Source: Streptomyces mashuensis (GTDB taxonomy: Bacteria; Actinomycetota; Actinomycetes; Streptomycetales; Streptomycetaceae). From it: a stretch of 64,000 nt of DNA. The stretch is from the NCBI RefSeq assembly GCF_014654785.1, contig NZ_BNBD01000011.1:1-64000 (forward strand), given 5' to 3'. Shown one piece after another: positions 33,571 to 41,118 of this stretch (its first letter is position 1; each line of letters starts with the position of its first letter). The notes under the pieces were generated by a model. It made no database searches and was not told the DNA's origin. It was given only the letters and a program-made list of their open reading frames with translations. The position numbers were made by a program, and so were the translations under genes.

Positions 33571-34038
33571 TCAGGCCCCCGGGCCGGCGACCGCGGACAT
33601 CCGCAACGCCGCCACCGCCGGGGCCAGGTGCGGGTCGTCCGTGGCGGTGTCGAGGGTCTCGGCGAGGGTGGCCTCGTACGTGGGGCGGGCCTGTTCGTAG
33701 CGGGTGCAGCCGGCGTCTGTGGCGACGGCGTAGACGCCGCGCTTGTCGTCCGGGCAGAGGTCCTTGAAGGCGTAGCCCAACGCTTCCAGGCGGGCCACCA
33801 GGCGGGTCACCGAGCTCTGGTTGAGGCCGATGCGGCCGGCCAGCTCCTGCATGCGGCGCTCGTGGTCGGGGGCGTGCGCCAGGTCCTCCAGGGCGCGGTA
33901 CTCGGACAGGCCCAGGCCGTGCCCGCGCTGGAGCGCCTGGGCCAGCCGGCCCTCGACCTCCGCCTGGAGCGCCAGGAAGCGCCGCCACGCCTGCGCGTCG
34001 GGGCTCACCGGCGGAAGGTCGTCATGACGCGCGCTCAT
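33571..34038 (-). CDS. MarR family transcriptional regulator
   Basis: A 155-residue winged-helix regulator: LGLSEYRALEDLAHAPDHERRMQELAGRIGLNQSSVTRLVARLEALGYAFKDLCPDDKRGVYAVATDAG, the full MarR wing and recognition helix. The start is ATG 34038 because GGAGGA lies eight bases upstream. It is divergent from two SMR efflux genes and most probably represses them in response to a toxic ligand. The intergenic inverted repeat at 34111-34126 is the candidate operator. It contains one Cys in the wing (DLCPDDKRG), which might sense oxidants. Confidence 0.9.
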   Translation of the reverse strand: MSARHDDLPPVSPDAQAWRRFLALQAEVEGRLAQALQRGHGLGLSEYRALEDLAHAPDHERRMQELAGRIGLNQSSVTRLVARLEALGYAFKDLCPDDKRGVYAVATDAGCTRYEQARPTYEATLAETLDTATDDPHLAPAVAALRMSAVAGPGA

Positions 34039-34110
34039 CGGCCAGTCCTCCATTGACAGCATTGACAGTCACTTCCATGCACATGCATGATCCTAGTCCG
34101 GCGCCACTAC

Positions 34111-34126
34111 TTGCACGTACATACAA
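34111..34126. promoter_or_regulatory. Candidate MarR operator in the divergent promoter
   Basis: TTGCACGTACATACAA is an imperfect 16-bp dyad (6 of 8 arm bases match) between the MarR gene and the SMR genes. Nearby, ATTGACAGC is followed by ATTGACAGT at 34052-34069, a short direct repeat. One or both could bind the regulator. Confidence 0.45.
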
Positions 34127-34152
34127 TTTCAGTCGTTCGAGGAGTCTCCCCC

Positions 34153-34518
34153 TTGTCCTCCCGCTCACCCTCCCCTTCACCCTCCCCCTCCCGCGGCTGG
34201 GCCTGGCTGCTGCTCTCGTCCCTCTTCGAGGTCACCTTCGCCCTCGCCAACGAGGCCAACCACGGCTTCACCCGCCTCTGGCCGTCCCTCCTCACCGCCG
34301 GTGCCGCCGCCTGCGGCATCGTCACCCTCTCGCTCGCCCTCCGCAGCGTCGACGTCGGCGTCGGCTACACCGTCTGGGCCGGCATCGGCGCCGTCGGGAC
34401 CGTCGTCCTCGGCACCCTCCTCTACGGCGAGCCGCTCACCGCCTGGAAGGTCCTCGCCTTCGTCCTGATCATCGGTGGCGCGCTCGGCCTGCGTCTCTCC
34501 GAAAGGCACGCTTCATGA
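34153..34518 (+). CDS. SMR family multidrug efflux subunit (first of pair)
   Basis: A small multidrug-resistance membrane protein. From TTG 34153, with GAGGAG eight bases upstream, it has 121 residues. A Ser/Pro-rich tail is followed by four helices: WAWLLLSSLFEVTFALANE (containing the conserved Glu of SMR helix 1), LTAGAAACGIVTLSLALR, GVGYTVWAGIGAVGTVVLG and LTAWKVLAFVLIIGGALGLRL. It exports cationic drugs in exchange for protons. The stop overlaps the start of a second SMR gene (ATGA, 34515-34518), implying a heterodimer of EbrAB/YkkCD type. The upstream ATG at 34087 gives an unlikely N-terminus. Confidence 0.88.
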   Translation: MSSRSPSPSPSPSRGWAWLLLSSLFEVTFALANEANHGFTRLWPSLLTAGAAACGIVTLSLALRSVDVGVGYTVWAGIGAVGTVVLGTLLYGEPLTAWKVLAFVLIIGGALGLRLSERHAS

Positions 34519-34832
34519 CCTGGCTCTTCCTCGGCATCGCCGTCGTCTTCGAGATCGCCTTCGCCCTCGGCGCCAACGCCACGAACGGCTTCACCCGCCT
34601 CTGGCCGTCCGTCTTCACCCTCGCCGCGGCCGCCGGCGGCATCTACACCCTGTCGCTCGCCCTCCGCCACCTCGACGTCGGCGTGGGCTACACGCTGTGG
34701 ACCGGGCTCGGCGGCGTCGGCACCGTCGTCCTCGGCTCCCTCGTCTACAAGGAGAAGCTCACTCTGCCCCGCCTCCTCTCCTTCGCCTCCATCATCGGCG
34801 GGGCCGTCCTGCTCAAGTTCACCGCCGCGTGA
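34515..34832 (+). CDS. SMR family multidrug efflux subunit (second of pair)
   Basis: A 105-residue SMR protein of standard length: MTWLFLGIAVVFEIAFALGANATNGF (helix 1 with the essential Glu), FTLAAAAGGIYTLSLALRHL, GVGYTLWTGLGGVGTVVLGSLVYKE and LLSFASIIGGAVLLKF. The GVGYTLWTGLG motif of the substrate path is intact. Encoded in an ATGA overlap with the first subunit and probably assembled with it in opposite membrane orientation. Under likely control of the divergent MarR protein. Confidence 0.9.
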   Translation: MTWLFLGIAVVFEIAFALGANATNGFTRLWPSVFTLAAAAGGIYTLSLALRHLDVGVGYTLWTGLGGVGTVVLGSLVYKEKLTLPRLLSFASIIGGAVLLKFTAA

Positions 34833-34848
34833 CGCGACAACGCGACAA

Positions 34849-34878
34849 GGGGCCCTCCCGGAATCCGGGAGAGCCCCT
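34849..34878. terminator. Bidirectional terminator hairpin
   Basis: GGGGCCCTCCCGGA pairs with TCCGGGAGAGCCCC (one mismatch, one-base loop). It separates the SMR pair from the converging third peptide operon and should stop both transcripts. Confidence 0.75.
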
Positions 34879-34897
34879 GTTCACGTATCGCCGCGCG

Positions 34898-36064
34898 TCA
34901 CGCCGCCGGTACGACCTGCCGTTCCTCCGCGAAGTGGCACGCCGACTCGTGCGCCGCCGGCGTCTTCCTGCCCGCGAAGACCTCCGGCACCGCCAGCAGC
35001 GGCACCTCCTCCGCGCACTTGTCCTGCGCCTTCCAGCAGCGCGTACGGAAGCGGCAGCCCGACGGCGGGTTGGCCGGCGACGGCACGTCACCGGTCAGGA
35101 TGATCCGGTCGCGGGCCGCGCTGGCCGCCGGGTCGGGCACCGGGACCGCCGACAGCAGCGCCTGCGTGTACGGGTGCGTCGGGTGGTCGTAGATCTCGCT
35201 GTCCGAGCCGATCTCCGCCATCTTGCCCAGGTACATCACGCCCACGCGGTCCGAGATGTGCCGGACGATGGACAGGTCGTGCGCGATGAAGATGTAGGAC
35301 AGGTTGAACTCGTCCTGGAGCTTCTCCATCAGGTTGACGACCTGCGCCTGCACCGACACGTCCAGCGCCGAGACCGGCTCGTCGCAGATGATGACCTCGG
35401 GGTTGAGCGCGAGGCCCCGCGCGATGCCGATGCGCTGCCGCTGGCCGCCCGAGAACTGGTGCGGATAGCGGTTGATGTACTCGGGGTTGAGGCCCACGAC
35501 GTCCAGCAGCTCCCGGACGCGCTGGCGCCGGTCGCCCTTGGGCGCCGCCTCGGGGTGGATCTCGAACGGCTCCCCGATGATGTCGCCGACCGTCATCCGC
35601 GGGTTGAGCGAGGTGTACGGGTCCTGGAACACCATCTGGATGTTGCGCCGCACGGCCTTCAGGGCACGCCCGGACAGCTTGGTGATGTCCTGGCCCTTGT
35701 AGAAGATCTCGCCGGACGTCGCCGTCTCCAGCATCATCAGCAGCTTGGCCACGGTCGACTTGCCGCAGCCGGACTCGCCGACGATGCCCAGCGTCTCGCC
35801 CTGGTAGAGGTCGAAGGAGACCCCGTCCACGGCCTTGACCGCGCCGATCTGCTTCTTGAAGAGGATGCCCTGCGTCAGCGGGAAGTGCTTGACGAGGTTG
35901 CGCACCTGGAGGATCGGCTCGCCGCGCTCGACGGGCGCGTCGAGGACGGCCTCCACCTCGGCGGTGGTGCTGGCCTCGCTGACCTCCACCTCGGAGACGT
36001 TCGGCGTCACGTCCGTGTCCGCGTCCGCCGCCACGGCCTTGTCGTTCTTGGCGCTGTCAGCCAT
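34898..36064 (-). CDS. Peptide ABC transporter ATP-binding protein (DppF type), operon 3
   Basis: A 388-residue ATPase with Walker A GESGCGKSTVA, signature QFSGGQRQR, Walker B VIICDEPVSALD, H-loop FIAHDLSIV and the GCRFRTRC motif. A 45-residue acidic extension (ADADTDVTPNVSEVEVSEAS) before the ATPase domain is absent from the operon-2 copy at 12975-13982, to which the rest is closely similar. It is the last gene of the operon that begins at 40733. It overlaps the preceding ATPase gene by eight bases. Confidence 0.9.
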   Translation of the reverse strand: MADSAKNDKAVAADADTDVTPNVSEVEVSEASTTAEVEAVLDAPVERGEPILQVRNLVKHFPLTQGILFKKQIGAVKAVDGVSFDLYQGETLGIVGESGCGKSTVAKLLMMLETATSGEIFYKGQDITKLSGRALKAVRRNIQMVFQDPYTSLNPRMTVGDIIGEPFEIHPEAAPKGDRRQRVRELLDVVGLNPEYINRYPHQFSGGQRQRIGIARGLALNPEVIICDEPVSALDVSVQAQVVNLMEKLQDEFNLSYIFIAHDLSIVRHISDRVGVMYLGKMAEIGSDSEIYDHPTHPYTQALLSAVPVPDPAASAARDRIILTGDVPSPANPPSGCRFRTRCWKAQDKCAEEVPLLAVPEVFAGRKTPAAHESACHFAEERQVVPAA

Positions 36065-37118
36065 GGATCGTCTCCTTCCAGAAGTGGCACGCGCTGCCGC
36101 GGCCCGGCAGCGCCGTGCCGTCCCGCTCGGTCACCGCGTGCAGGGCCGGGCTCTCGGTCCGGCAGAGGTCCTCCGCCCGCGGGCAGCGCGGGTTGAAGGC
36201 GCAGCCGGCCGGGATGCGCAGCAGGTTGGGCGGCAGGCCCTTGATCGCGTACAGCTCCTGGCCCTTCTGGTCCAGGCGCGGGATGGAGTCGAGCAGGCCA
36301 CGCGTGTACGGGTGCGCGGGGCGCGCGTACAGCTCCTTGACGGGGGCCGTCTCCACGATGCGGCCCGCGTACATCACCGCGATCTTGTCGGCGACGTCCG
36401 CGACGACGCCGAGGTCGTGGGTGATGAGGATGAGGCCCATGTTGAACTCGCGCTGGAGCTCCGCAAGCAGGTCCATGACCTGCGCCTGGACGGTCACGTC
36501 CAGCGCCGTCGTCGGCTCGTCCGCGATGATCAGGTCCGGCTCCAGGGCCAGCGCCATCGCGATCATGATGCGCTGCCGCATGCCGCCGGAGAACTGGTGC
36601 GGGTAGTCGCCCACGCGCTGCTTCGCGGCGGGGATGCGCACCCGGTCCATCAGCTCGACGGCCTTGGCCTTGGCGTCCTTCTTGGACAGGCCCTGGTGGA
36701 CGCGGAACATCTCGCCCAGCTGGTAGCCGACGCTCAGCACCGGGTTCAGCGACGACAGCGCGTCCTGGAAGATCATGGCGATCTTGCTGCCGCGGATCTT
36801 CCGGCGCTCCTCGGCGGACATCTTCAGCATGTCCTGGCCCTTGAAGAGGATCTCGCCCTGCGGGATCTTCCCCGGCGGCATGTCGAGGATGCCCATGATG
36901 GCCTGCGCCGTCACGGACTTGCCGGAGCCCGACTCGCCGAGCACGGCCAGCGTCTCGCCCGCGTTCACGGAGTAGTTGACGCCGTTGACGGCCTTCGCGA
37001 CGCCGTCGCGGGTGTGGAACTCCACGTGCAGGTCGCGGACTTCGAGCAGGGGCGTGCCGGAGGCGTCGCCCGCGCGCGGCTCGGGGACGCGCCCCGTCTT
37101 CTCGGTGGTGGTGGTCAC
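36057..37118 (-). CDS. Peptide ABC transporter ATP-binding protein (DppD type), operon 3
   Basis: A 353-residue ATPase: Walker A GESGSGKSVTA, signature QFSGGMRQR, Walker B LIIADEPTTALD, H-loop LITHDLGVV and the CAFNPRCPRAEDLC motif. It starts at GTG 37118 and follows the permease by 11 bp. It forms the ATPase pair with the downstream gene. Nearly identical in core to 13979-14980. Confidence 0.9.
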   Translation of the reverse strand: MTTTTEKTGRVPEPRAGDASGTPLLEVRDLHVEFHTRDGVAKAVNGVNYSVNAGETLAVLGESGSGKSVTAQAIMGILDMPPGKIPQGEILFKGQDMLKMSAEERRKIRGSKIAMIFQDALSSLNPVLSVGYQLGEMFRVHQGLSKKDAKAKAVELMDRVRIPAAKQRVGDYPHQFSGGMRQRIMIAMALALEPDLIIADEPTTALDVTVQAQVMDLLAELQREFNMGLILITHDLGVVADVADKIAVMYAGRIVETAPVKELYARPAHPYTRGLLDSIPRLDQKGQELYAIKGLPPNLLRIPAGCAFNPRCPRAEDLCRTESPALHAVTERDGTALPGRGSACHFWKETIHG

Positions 37119-37129
37119 GTACGCCTCCC

Positions 37130-38098
37130 TCAGCGCAGCTTGGGGTCGAGGGCGTCGCGCACCGCGTCGCCGAGCAGGATGAACGCCAGCACGGTCAGGC
37201 TCAGGAACGTCGCCGGGACCAGCAGGGTGTGCGGGGCGTCACGCAGGTTCTTCTGGGCGTCGGAGATGTCGACGCCCCAGGAGATGACCGGGTCCTGCAG
37301 ACCGATGCCGAGGTAGGACAGGGTCGCCTCGGTGGAGATGTAGCCGCCGAGCGCGATGGTGGCAACGACGATCACCGGGCCGAGGGCGTTCGGCAGGATG
37401 TGCCGGAACAGGATCCGCCCGGTGCCCGCGCCGAGGGCGCGGGCGGCCGTCACGAAGTCGGCCTCCTTCTGCGTGATGACGGCACCGCGCATGACACGCG
37501 CGATCTGCATCCAGCCGAAGAGGGTGAGGCCGAGGACCACGGTCCACACGGTGCGGTGCGTGAACGCCTGGAGCGTCACCAGACCGCCGAGCAGCAGCGG
37601 GATGCCGAAGAAGATGTCGGTGATGCGGGACAGCAGGGTGTCCAGCCAGCCGCCGAAGTAGCCGGCGAGCATGCCGACGAGGCCGCCGAAGACGGTGACG
37701 GCGACGGTCACGCAGATGCCGACGATGATCGAGGCGCGGGCGCCGTGCACCGTACGCGCGTAGACGCTCTGGCCCTGCTGGTTGTAGCCGAACCAGTCCG
37801 CCTGGAAGAGGTGCGACCAGTTCGGCGGGCTGAGGTAGTGCCCGCGCAGGTCGGCCTGGCGCGGGTCGGCGTCGGTGAAGACGCCGGGCGCGATGGCCAT
37901 CACGATGAACAGCAGCAGCAGGACCGAGGAGATCCAGAACAGCGGGGACCGGCGCAGCTCGCGCCAGGCGTCCTGGCCGAGGCTGCGGGGCTTGTTCTGG
38001 TCGGCCTTCTTGACGGTGGCCTCGGTCAGCTCGGCGGCGCCGCCCGCCGCCACGGCGACGGTGCTGCGGCTCGCCTCGGGGGAGGTCTTCTCAGGCAT
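37130..38098 (-). CDS. Peptide ABC transporter permease (DppC type), operon 3
   Basis: A 322-residue membrane subunit: N-terminal Lys/Ala-rich tail, helix FWISSVLLLLFIVMAIAPG, then a periplasmic loop that includes NWSHLFQADWFGYNQQGQSVYARTVHGAR. The transport domain has EAA loop ADFVTAARALGAGTGRILFR and the C-terminus is LGDAVRDALDPKLR, identical to that of the operon-2 permease. Its start overlaps the upstream permease gene by eight bases. It forms the channel with the 38091-39017 subunit. Confidence 0.9.
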   Translation of the reverse strand: MPEKTSPEASRSTVAVAAGGAAELTEATVKKADQNKPRSLGQDAWRELRRSPLFWISSVLLLLFIVMAIAPGVFTDADPRQADLRGHYLSPPNWSHLFQADWFGYNQQGQSVYARTVHGARASIIVGICVTVAVTVFGGLVGMLAGYFGGWLDTLLSRITDIFFGIPLLLGGLVTLQAFTHRTVWTVVLGLTLFGWMQIARVMRGAVITQKEADFVTAARALGAGTGRILFRHILPNALGPVIVVATIALGGYISTEATLSYLGIGLQDPVISWGVDISDAQKNLRDAPHTLLVPATFLSLTVLAFILLGDAVRDALDPKLR

Positions 38099-39017
38099 AG
38101 CGGATCCTCGGGTCCAGGACGGCGTACAGCAGGTCGACGACCAGGCTGCTCACGAGGTAGACGATCACGAGCACACTCACGATGCCCACGACGGTGGGGC
38201 CCTCACTGGTCTGGATGGCCCGGAAGAGCGTGTTGCCCACGCCCTGGACGTTGAAGATGCCCTCGGTGACGATCGCGCCGCCCATGAGGACGCCGAGGTC
38301 GGTGCCGAGGAAGGTGACGACAGGAATGAGGGAGTTGCGCAGCAGGTGCACGCCGACCACGCGGCGCTTCGGCAGGCCCTTGGCGATGGCCGTCCGCATG
38401 TAGTCGGCGCGCAGGTTCTCGCCGATCGTGGTGCGGGTGAGGCGGGTGACGTACGCCAGGGAGAGCGCGGCCAGGACGGTGGCGGGCACGGCCAGCTGGC
38501 CGATGTCCATCGAGTCCTGGACGGTCGGCGTGATCATCTTCCACTTCATGCCCAGCGTGAACTGGGTGAGGAAGCCGATGACGAAGACCGGGATCGAGAC
38601 CACGATCAGCGTGAGGATCAGCACGATCTGGTCGATCAGCTTGCCGCGCTTGAGGCCGGTCAGCAGGCCGAGGGCCACACCGACGACGACCTCGATGCCG
38701 AACGCGAGCAGCGCCAGCCGGATGGTGACGGGGAAGGCGTCCTTCATGAGGTCGGCGACCGGCCGGCCGGTGAAGCTCTTGCCGAAGTCGCCCTGGAGAA
38801 GGCCCGTCAGGTAGTTCCAGTACTGCTGGAGCAGGGGTTTGTCCAGCCCGTACTCGTGGCGCAGTCTCTCGACCGTCGCCGGGTCGGCCGCCTTGCTGCC
38901 GAACAGTGCCTTGATGGGGTCGCCGGGCAGCGAATACACCATCAAGAAGATGAGCAGTGTGGTCCCGATGAAGACCGGGATCATCTGGAGCAGTCGCCTC
39001 GCGACAAAGCGCCCCAT
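38091..39017 (-). CDS. Peptide ABC transporter permease (DppB type), operon 3
   Basis: A 308-residue membrane subunit opening GRFVARRLLQMIPVFIGTTL. Its first loop reads KAADPATVERLRHEYGLDKP, the EAA loop is ADYMRTAIAKGLPKRRVVGV and the end is DLLYAVLDPRIRYA. ATG 39017 lies downstream of a strong intergenic hairpin (39041-39085) that separates it from the lipoprotein gene. It should therefore be made in smaller amount than the lipoprotein. Closely matches the operon-2 subunit. Confidence 0.9.
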   Translation of the reverse strand: MGRFVARRLLQMIPVFIGTTLLIFLMVYSLPGDPIKALFGSKAADPATVERLRHEYGLDKPLLQQYWNYLTGLLQGDFGKSFTGRPVADLMKDAFPVTIRLALLAFGIEVVVGVALGLLTGLKRGKLIDQIVLILTLIVVSIPVFVIGFLTQFTLGMKWKMITPTVQDSMDIGQLAVPATVLAALSLAYVTRLTRTTIGENLRADYMRTAIAKGLPKRRVVGVHLLRNSLIPVVTFLGTDLGVLMGGAIVTEGIFNVQGVGNTLFRAIQTSEGPTVVGIVSVLVIVYLVSSLVVDLLYAVLDPRIRYA

Positions 39018-39040
39018 GGTGTTCCTCCTGTCGCCGACGG

Positions 39041-39085
39041 GGCCCAGTGGCCGCTCTCGCCCTGTGGGGCGGCGGTCACTGGGCC
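39041..39085 (-). promoter_or_regulatory. Intra-operon hairpin between lipoprotein and permease genes
   Basis: GGCCCAGTG pairs with CACTGGGCC, with inner C/G pairing (CCGC with GCGG). It lies in the 90-bp gap of the operon. Partial termination or 3'-end protection here would let the abundant binding protein exceed the permeases. The paralogous operon has only 31 bp at this point and no such hairpin. Confidence 0.6.
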
Positions 39086-39107
39086 TCCGTCACTGCACGC
39101 TTCCCGG

Positions 39108-40733
39108 TTACTTCTTGACCTCGACCTCGGTCCAGATGGCCTGGCGGAAGGTGTCGAACTTGACGTTCTTCACCTTCTTCGAGTAGCCGGCCTTGGTGTG
39201 GTCGAAGAAGAGCGGGATGGAGGGCATCTGCTCCGCGAGCTTGGTCTCCACCTCGTGGTAGAGCTTGTTGGAGTCCTCGATGCTCTTGGCCTCGTCGGCC
39301 TTCTTCATCAGGTCGTCCAGGTCCTTGTTGCTGAACGACATGTCGTTCGCACCGGCACCCGTGCGGTACTGCTCGGAGATGAAGTTGGAGATGTTCGGGA
39401 AGTCCTGGACCCAGGCCATGCGGAAGGCGCTGGTCATCTTCTTGTCGGTGATGTCGGCGCGGACCTGCTGGAAGGTCGGCTTCGGGTCACCGACGCACTC
39501 GACACCGGTGTTCTGCCGGATGTCGTTGCAGATGGCGTCCACCCACTCCTTGTGGCCGCCGTCGGCGTTGTAGGTGACGGTCAGCTTGTTGCCCGGGACG
39601 CCGCCGCCCTCCTTGATGAGCTCCTTGGCCTTGGTGGGGTTGAACTTGCAGAACTCGCCGCAGGAGTTGGGCTGGTAGCCCTCGACGACCTTCGGGGTCC
39701 AGCCGTCGGCCGCGTCCTTCGAACCCTTGAGCGCGGTCTTGGCGATGGTCTCGCGGTCGATGGCCATGGACAGGCCCTGGCGGACCTTGGCCTTCTCCGG
39801 CTTGGCCCACTCCTCCTGGTAGAGCGGGAAGGCGATGTTGGTGTTGCCGCCGTACATCTGGTCGACGGCGCGCTCGCCCAGGTCGTTCTTGTACTGGCTC
39901 ATCACGGCCGTGGGCACCTGGAACATGATGTCCAGCTTGTCCGAGACCAGGTCGTTGTAGGCGGCGTCGTCCTTGTTGTAGAACTTGAAGACCACGCCGC
40001 CGTTCTTCGGCTTGTCCTCGCCCTTGTAGTTGTCGAAGCGCTTGGTCTTGAACTCGACCTTGTGCTGCCAGTCGCCGTCCTGCTGGTACGGGCCGTTGCC
40101 GATCGGGTGCTCGCCGAAGCCCTTCGGGTCCTTGTAGAACGCCTTGGGGAGCGGGAAGAAGGCGTCGTAGAACAGACGCTCCTTGAAGACCGAGACCGGG
40201 TGCGCGAGCTCGATGGTGAACTCGTTGTCGTTGACGACCTTCAGGCCCGACATGGTGTCGGCCTTGGGGTCGCCCTTCTCCGGGTGGACCTCGTCGTAGC
40301 CCTTGATGTCGGCGAACCAGGAGGAGTTCAGCTGGGCGTTCTTGACGTTGGCGCCCCAGTTCCAGGCGTCCACGAAGGAGGAGGCCGTCATGGGCTCGCC
40401 GTTGTGGAAGGTCCAGCCCTGCTTCAGCTTGACCGTGAAGTGCACGTTGTCCGTGCTCTCCACGCTCTCGGCGGCCATGTTCCGCAGCTTGCCCTTCTCG
40501 TCGAAGTCGACGAGGCCGCGGAAGAGGTTCTTGATGATGTAGCCGCCACCGGTCTCATTGGTGTTGGCGGGGATCAGCGGGTTCTGCGGCTCGGTGTTGT
40601 AGTAGGTGTACGTCCCGTTCGGGTCGACGGCCGCATTGTCGTCGCTGCCGCTTCCACTACCACCACACGCCGTCGCGGTCAGGGCGACCGCAATGGCCCC
40701 CGCCAGCCAGACGGCACTCTTGGCACCACGCAT
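39108..40733 (-). CDS. Peptide-binding lipoprotein of ABC transporter, operon 3
   Basis: A 541-residue substrate-binding lipoprotein. The signal is MRGAKSAVWLAGAIAVALTATAC with lipidation at the Cys of the TATAC box. The mature part has NTEPQNPLIPANTNETGGG, ESTDNVHFTVKLKQGWTFHNGEPMTASSFVDAWNW-type motifs, and LSMAIDRETIAKTAL. It is similar to the abundant secreted oligopeptide-binding proteins of Streptomyces. The start is ATG 40733, since GAGGAGG lies seven bases upstream. It heads the third peptide operon (40733 to 34898), with an AT-rich promoter region upstream. Confidence 0.9.
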   Translation of the reverse strand: MRGAKSAVWLAGAIAVALTATACGGSGSGSDDNAAVDPNGTYTYYNTEPQNPLIPANTNETGGGYIIKNLFRGLVDFDEKGKLRNMAAESVESTDNVHFTVKLKQGWTFHNGEPMTASSFVDAWNWGANVKNAQLNSSWFADIKGYDEVHPEKGDPKADTMSGLKVVNDNEFTIELAHPVSVFKERLFYDAFFPLPKAFYKDPKGFGEHPIGNGPYQQDGDWQHKVEFKTKRFDNYKGEDKPKNGGVVFKFYNKDDAAYNDLVSDKLDIMFQVPTAVMSQYKNDLGERAVDQMYGGNTNIAFPLYQEEWAKPEKAKVRQGLSMAIDRETIAKTALKGSKDAADGWTPKVVEGYQPNSCGEFCKFNPTKAKELIKEGGGVPGNKLTVTYNADGGHKEWVDAICNDIRQNTGVECVGDPKPTFQQVRADITDKKMTSAFRMAWVQDFPNISNFISEQYRTGAGANDMSFSNKDLDDLMKKADEAKSIEDSNKLYHEVETKLAEQMPSIPLFFDHTKAGYSKKVKNVKFDTFRQAIWTEVEVKK

Positions 40734-41118
40734 GAGCAAGCCTCCTCAAGAGTCCACTAATCACTACGAGACGAGGCGCCGGCCCCACGCTGACACCCCT
40801 GACAGCGGAGACGGAACCGGCACCTCGAGTGTGCTCGTGAGTCGGCGCTCCCCACAGCGCGTGACCCATTGACCCGAGCTCAGTGAACCCAACTATTAAG
40901 TACAGCCGTCCTTTAAACCACACTTATAGGGTCTCGCTTTGGTCACATCGATCTTTCGCATAGCACGCCAACGGGGGCAAAAAAGACGCTGATGTGAACA
41001 CTCCGAGCATGCCGAAGGCCCGGAACCCCCGCTGCGGAAGCGGGTATTCCGGGCCTCGTGGGCTACGGCTCGTTCAGCCGTGCGACCGGCTCGGTGGTGC
41101 GGCCGGCTCAGCCGTGAC
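40734..41118. promoter_or_regulatory. Promoter region of peptide operon 3 and 3' region of typA
   Basis: This 385-bp gap has an unusually AT-rich block at about 40880-40980 (TATTAAGTACAGCC, CTTTAAACCACACTTATAGG) where the lipoprotein promoter should lie, leaving a leader of more than 100 bases. The typA side carries a terminator hairpin (41014-41056). No gene is supported in between. Confidence 0.55.
41014..41056 (-). terminator. Terminator of typA
   Basis: GGCCCGGAA pairs with TTCCGGGCC, with further inner pairing CCCGCT/AGCGGG, located 63 bases after the typA stop. A clear long stem-loop without a strong U-run, usual for this organism. Confidence 0.7.
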
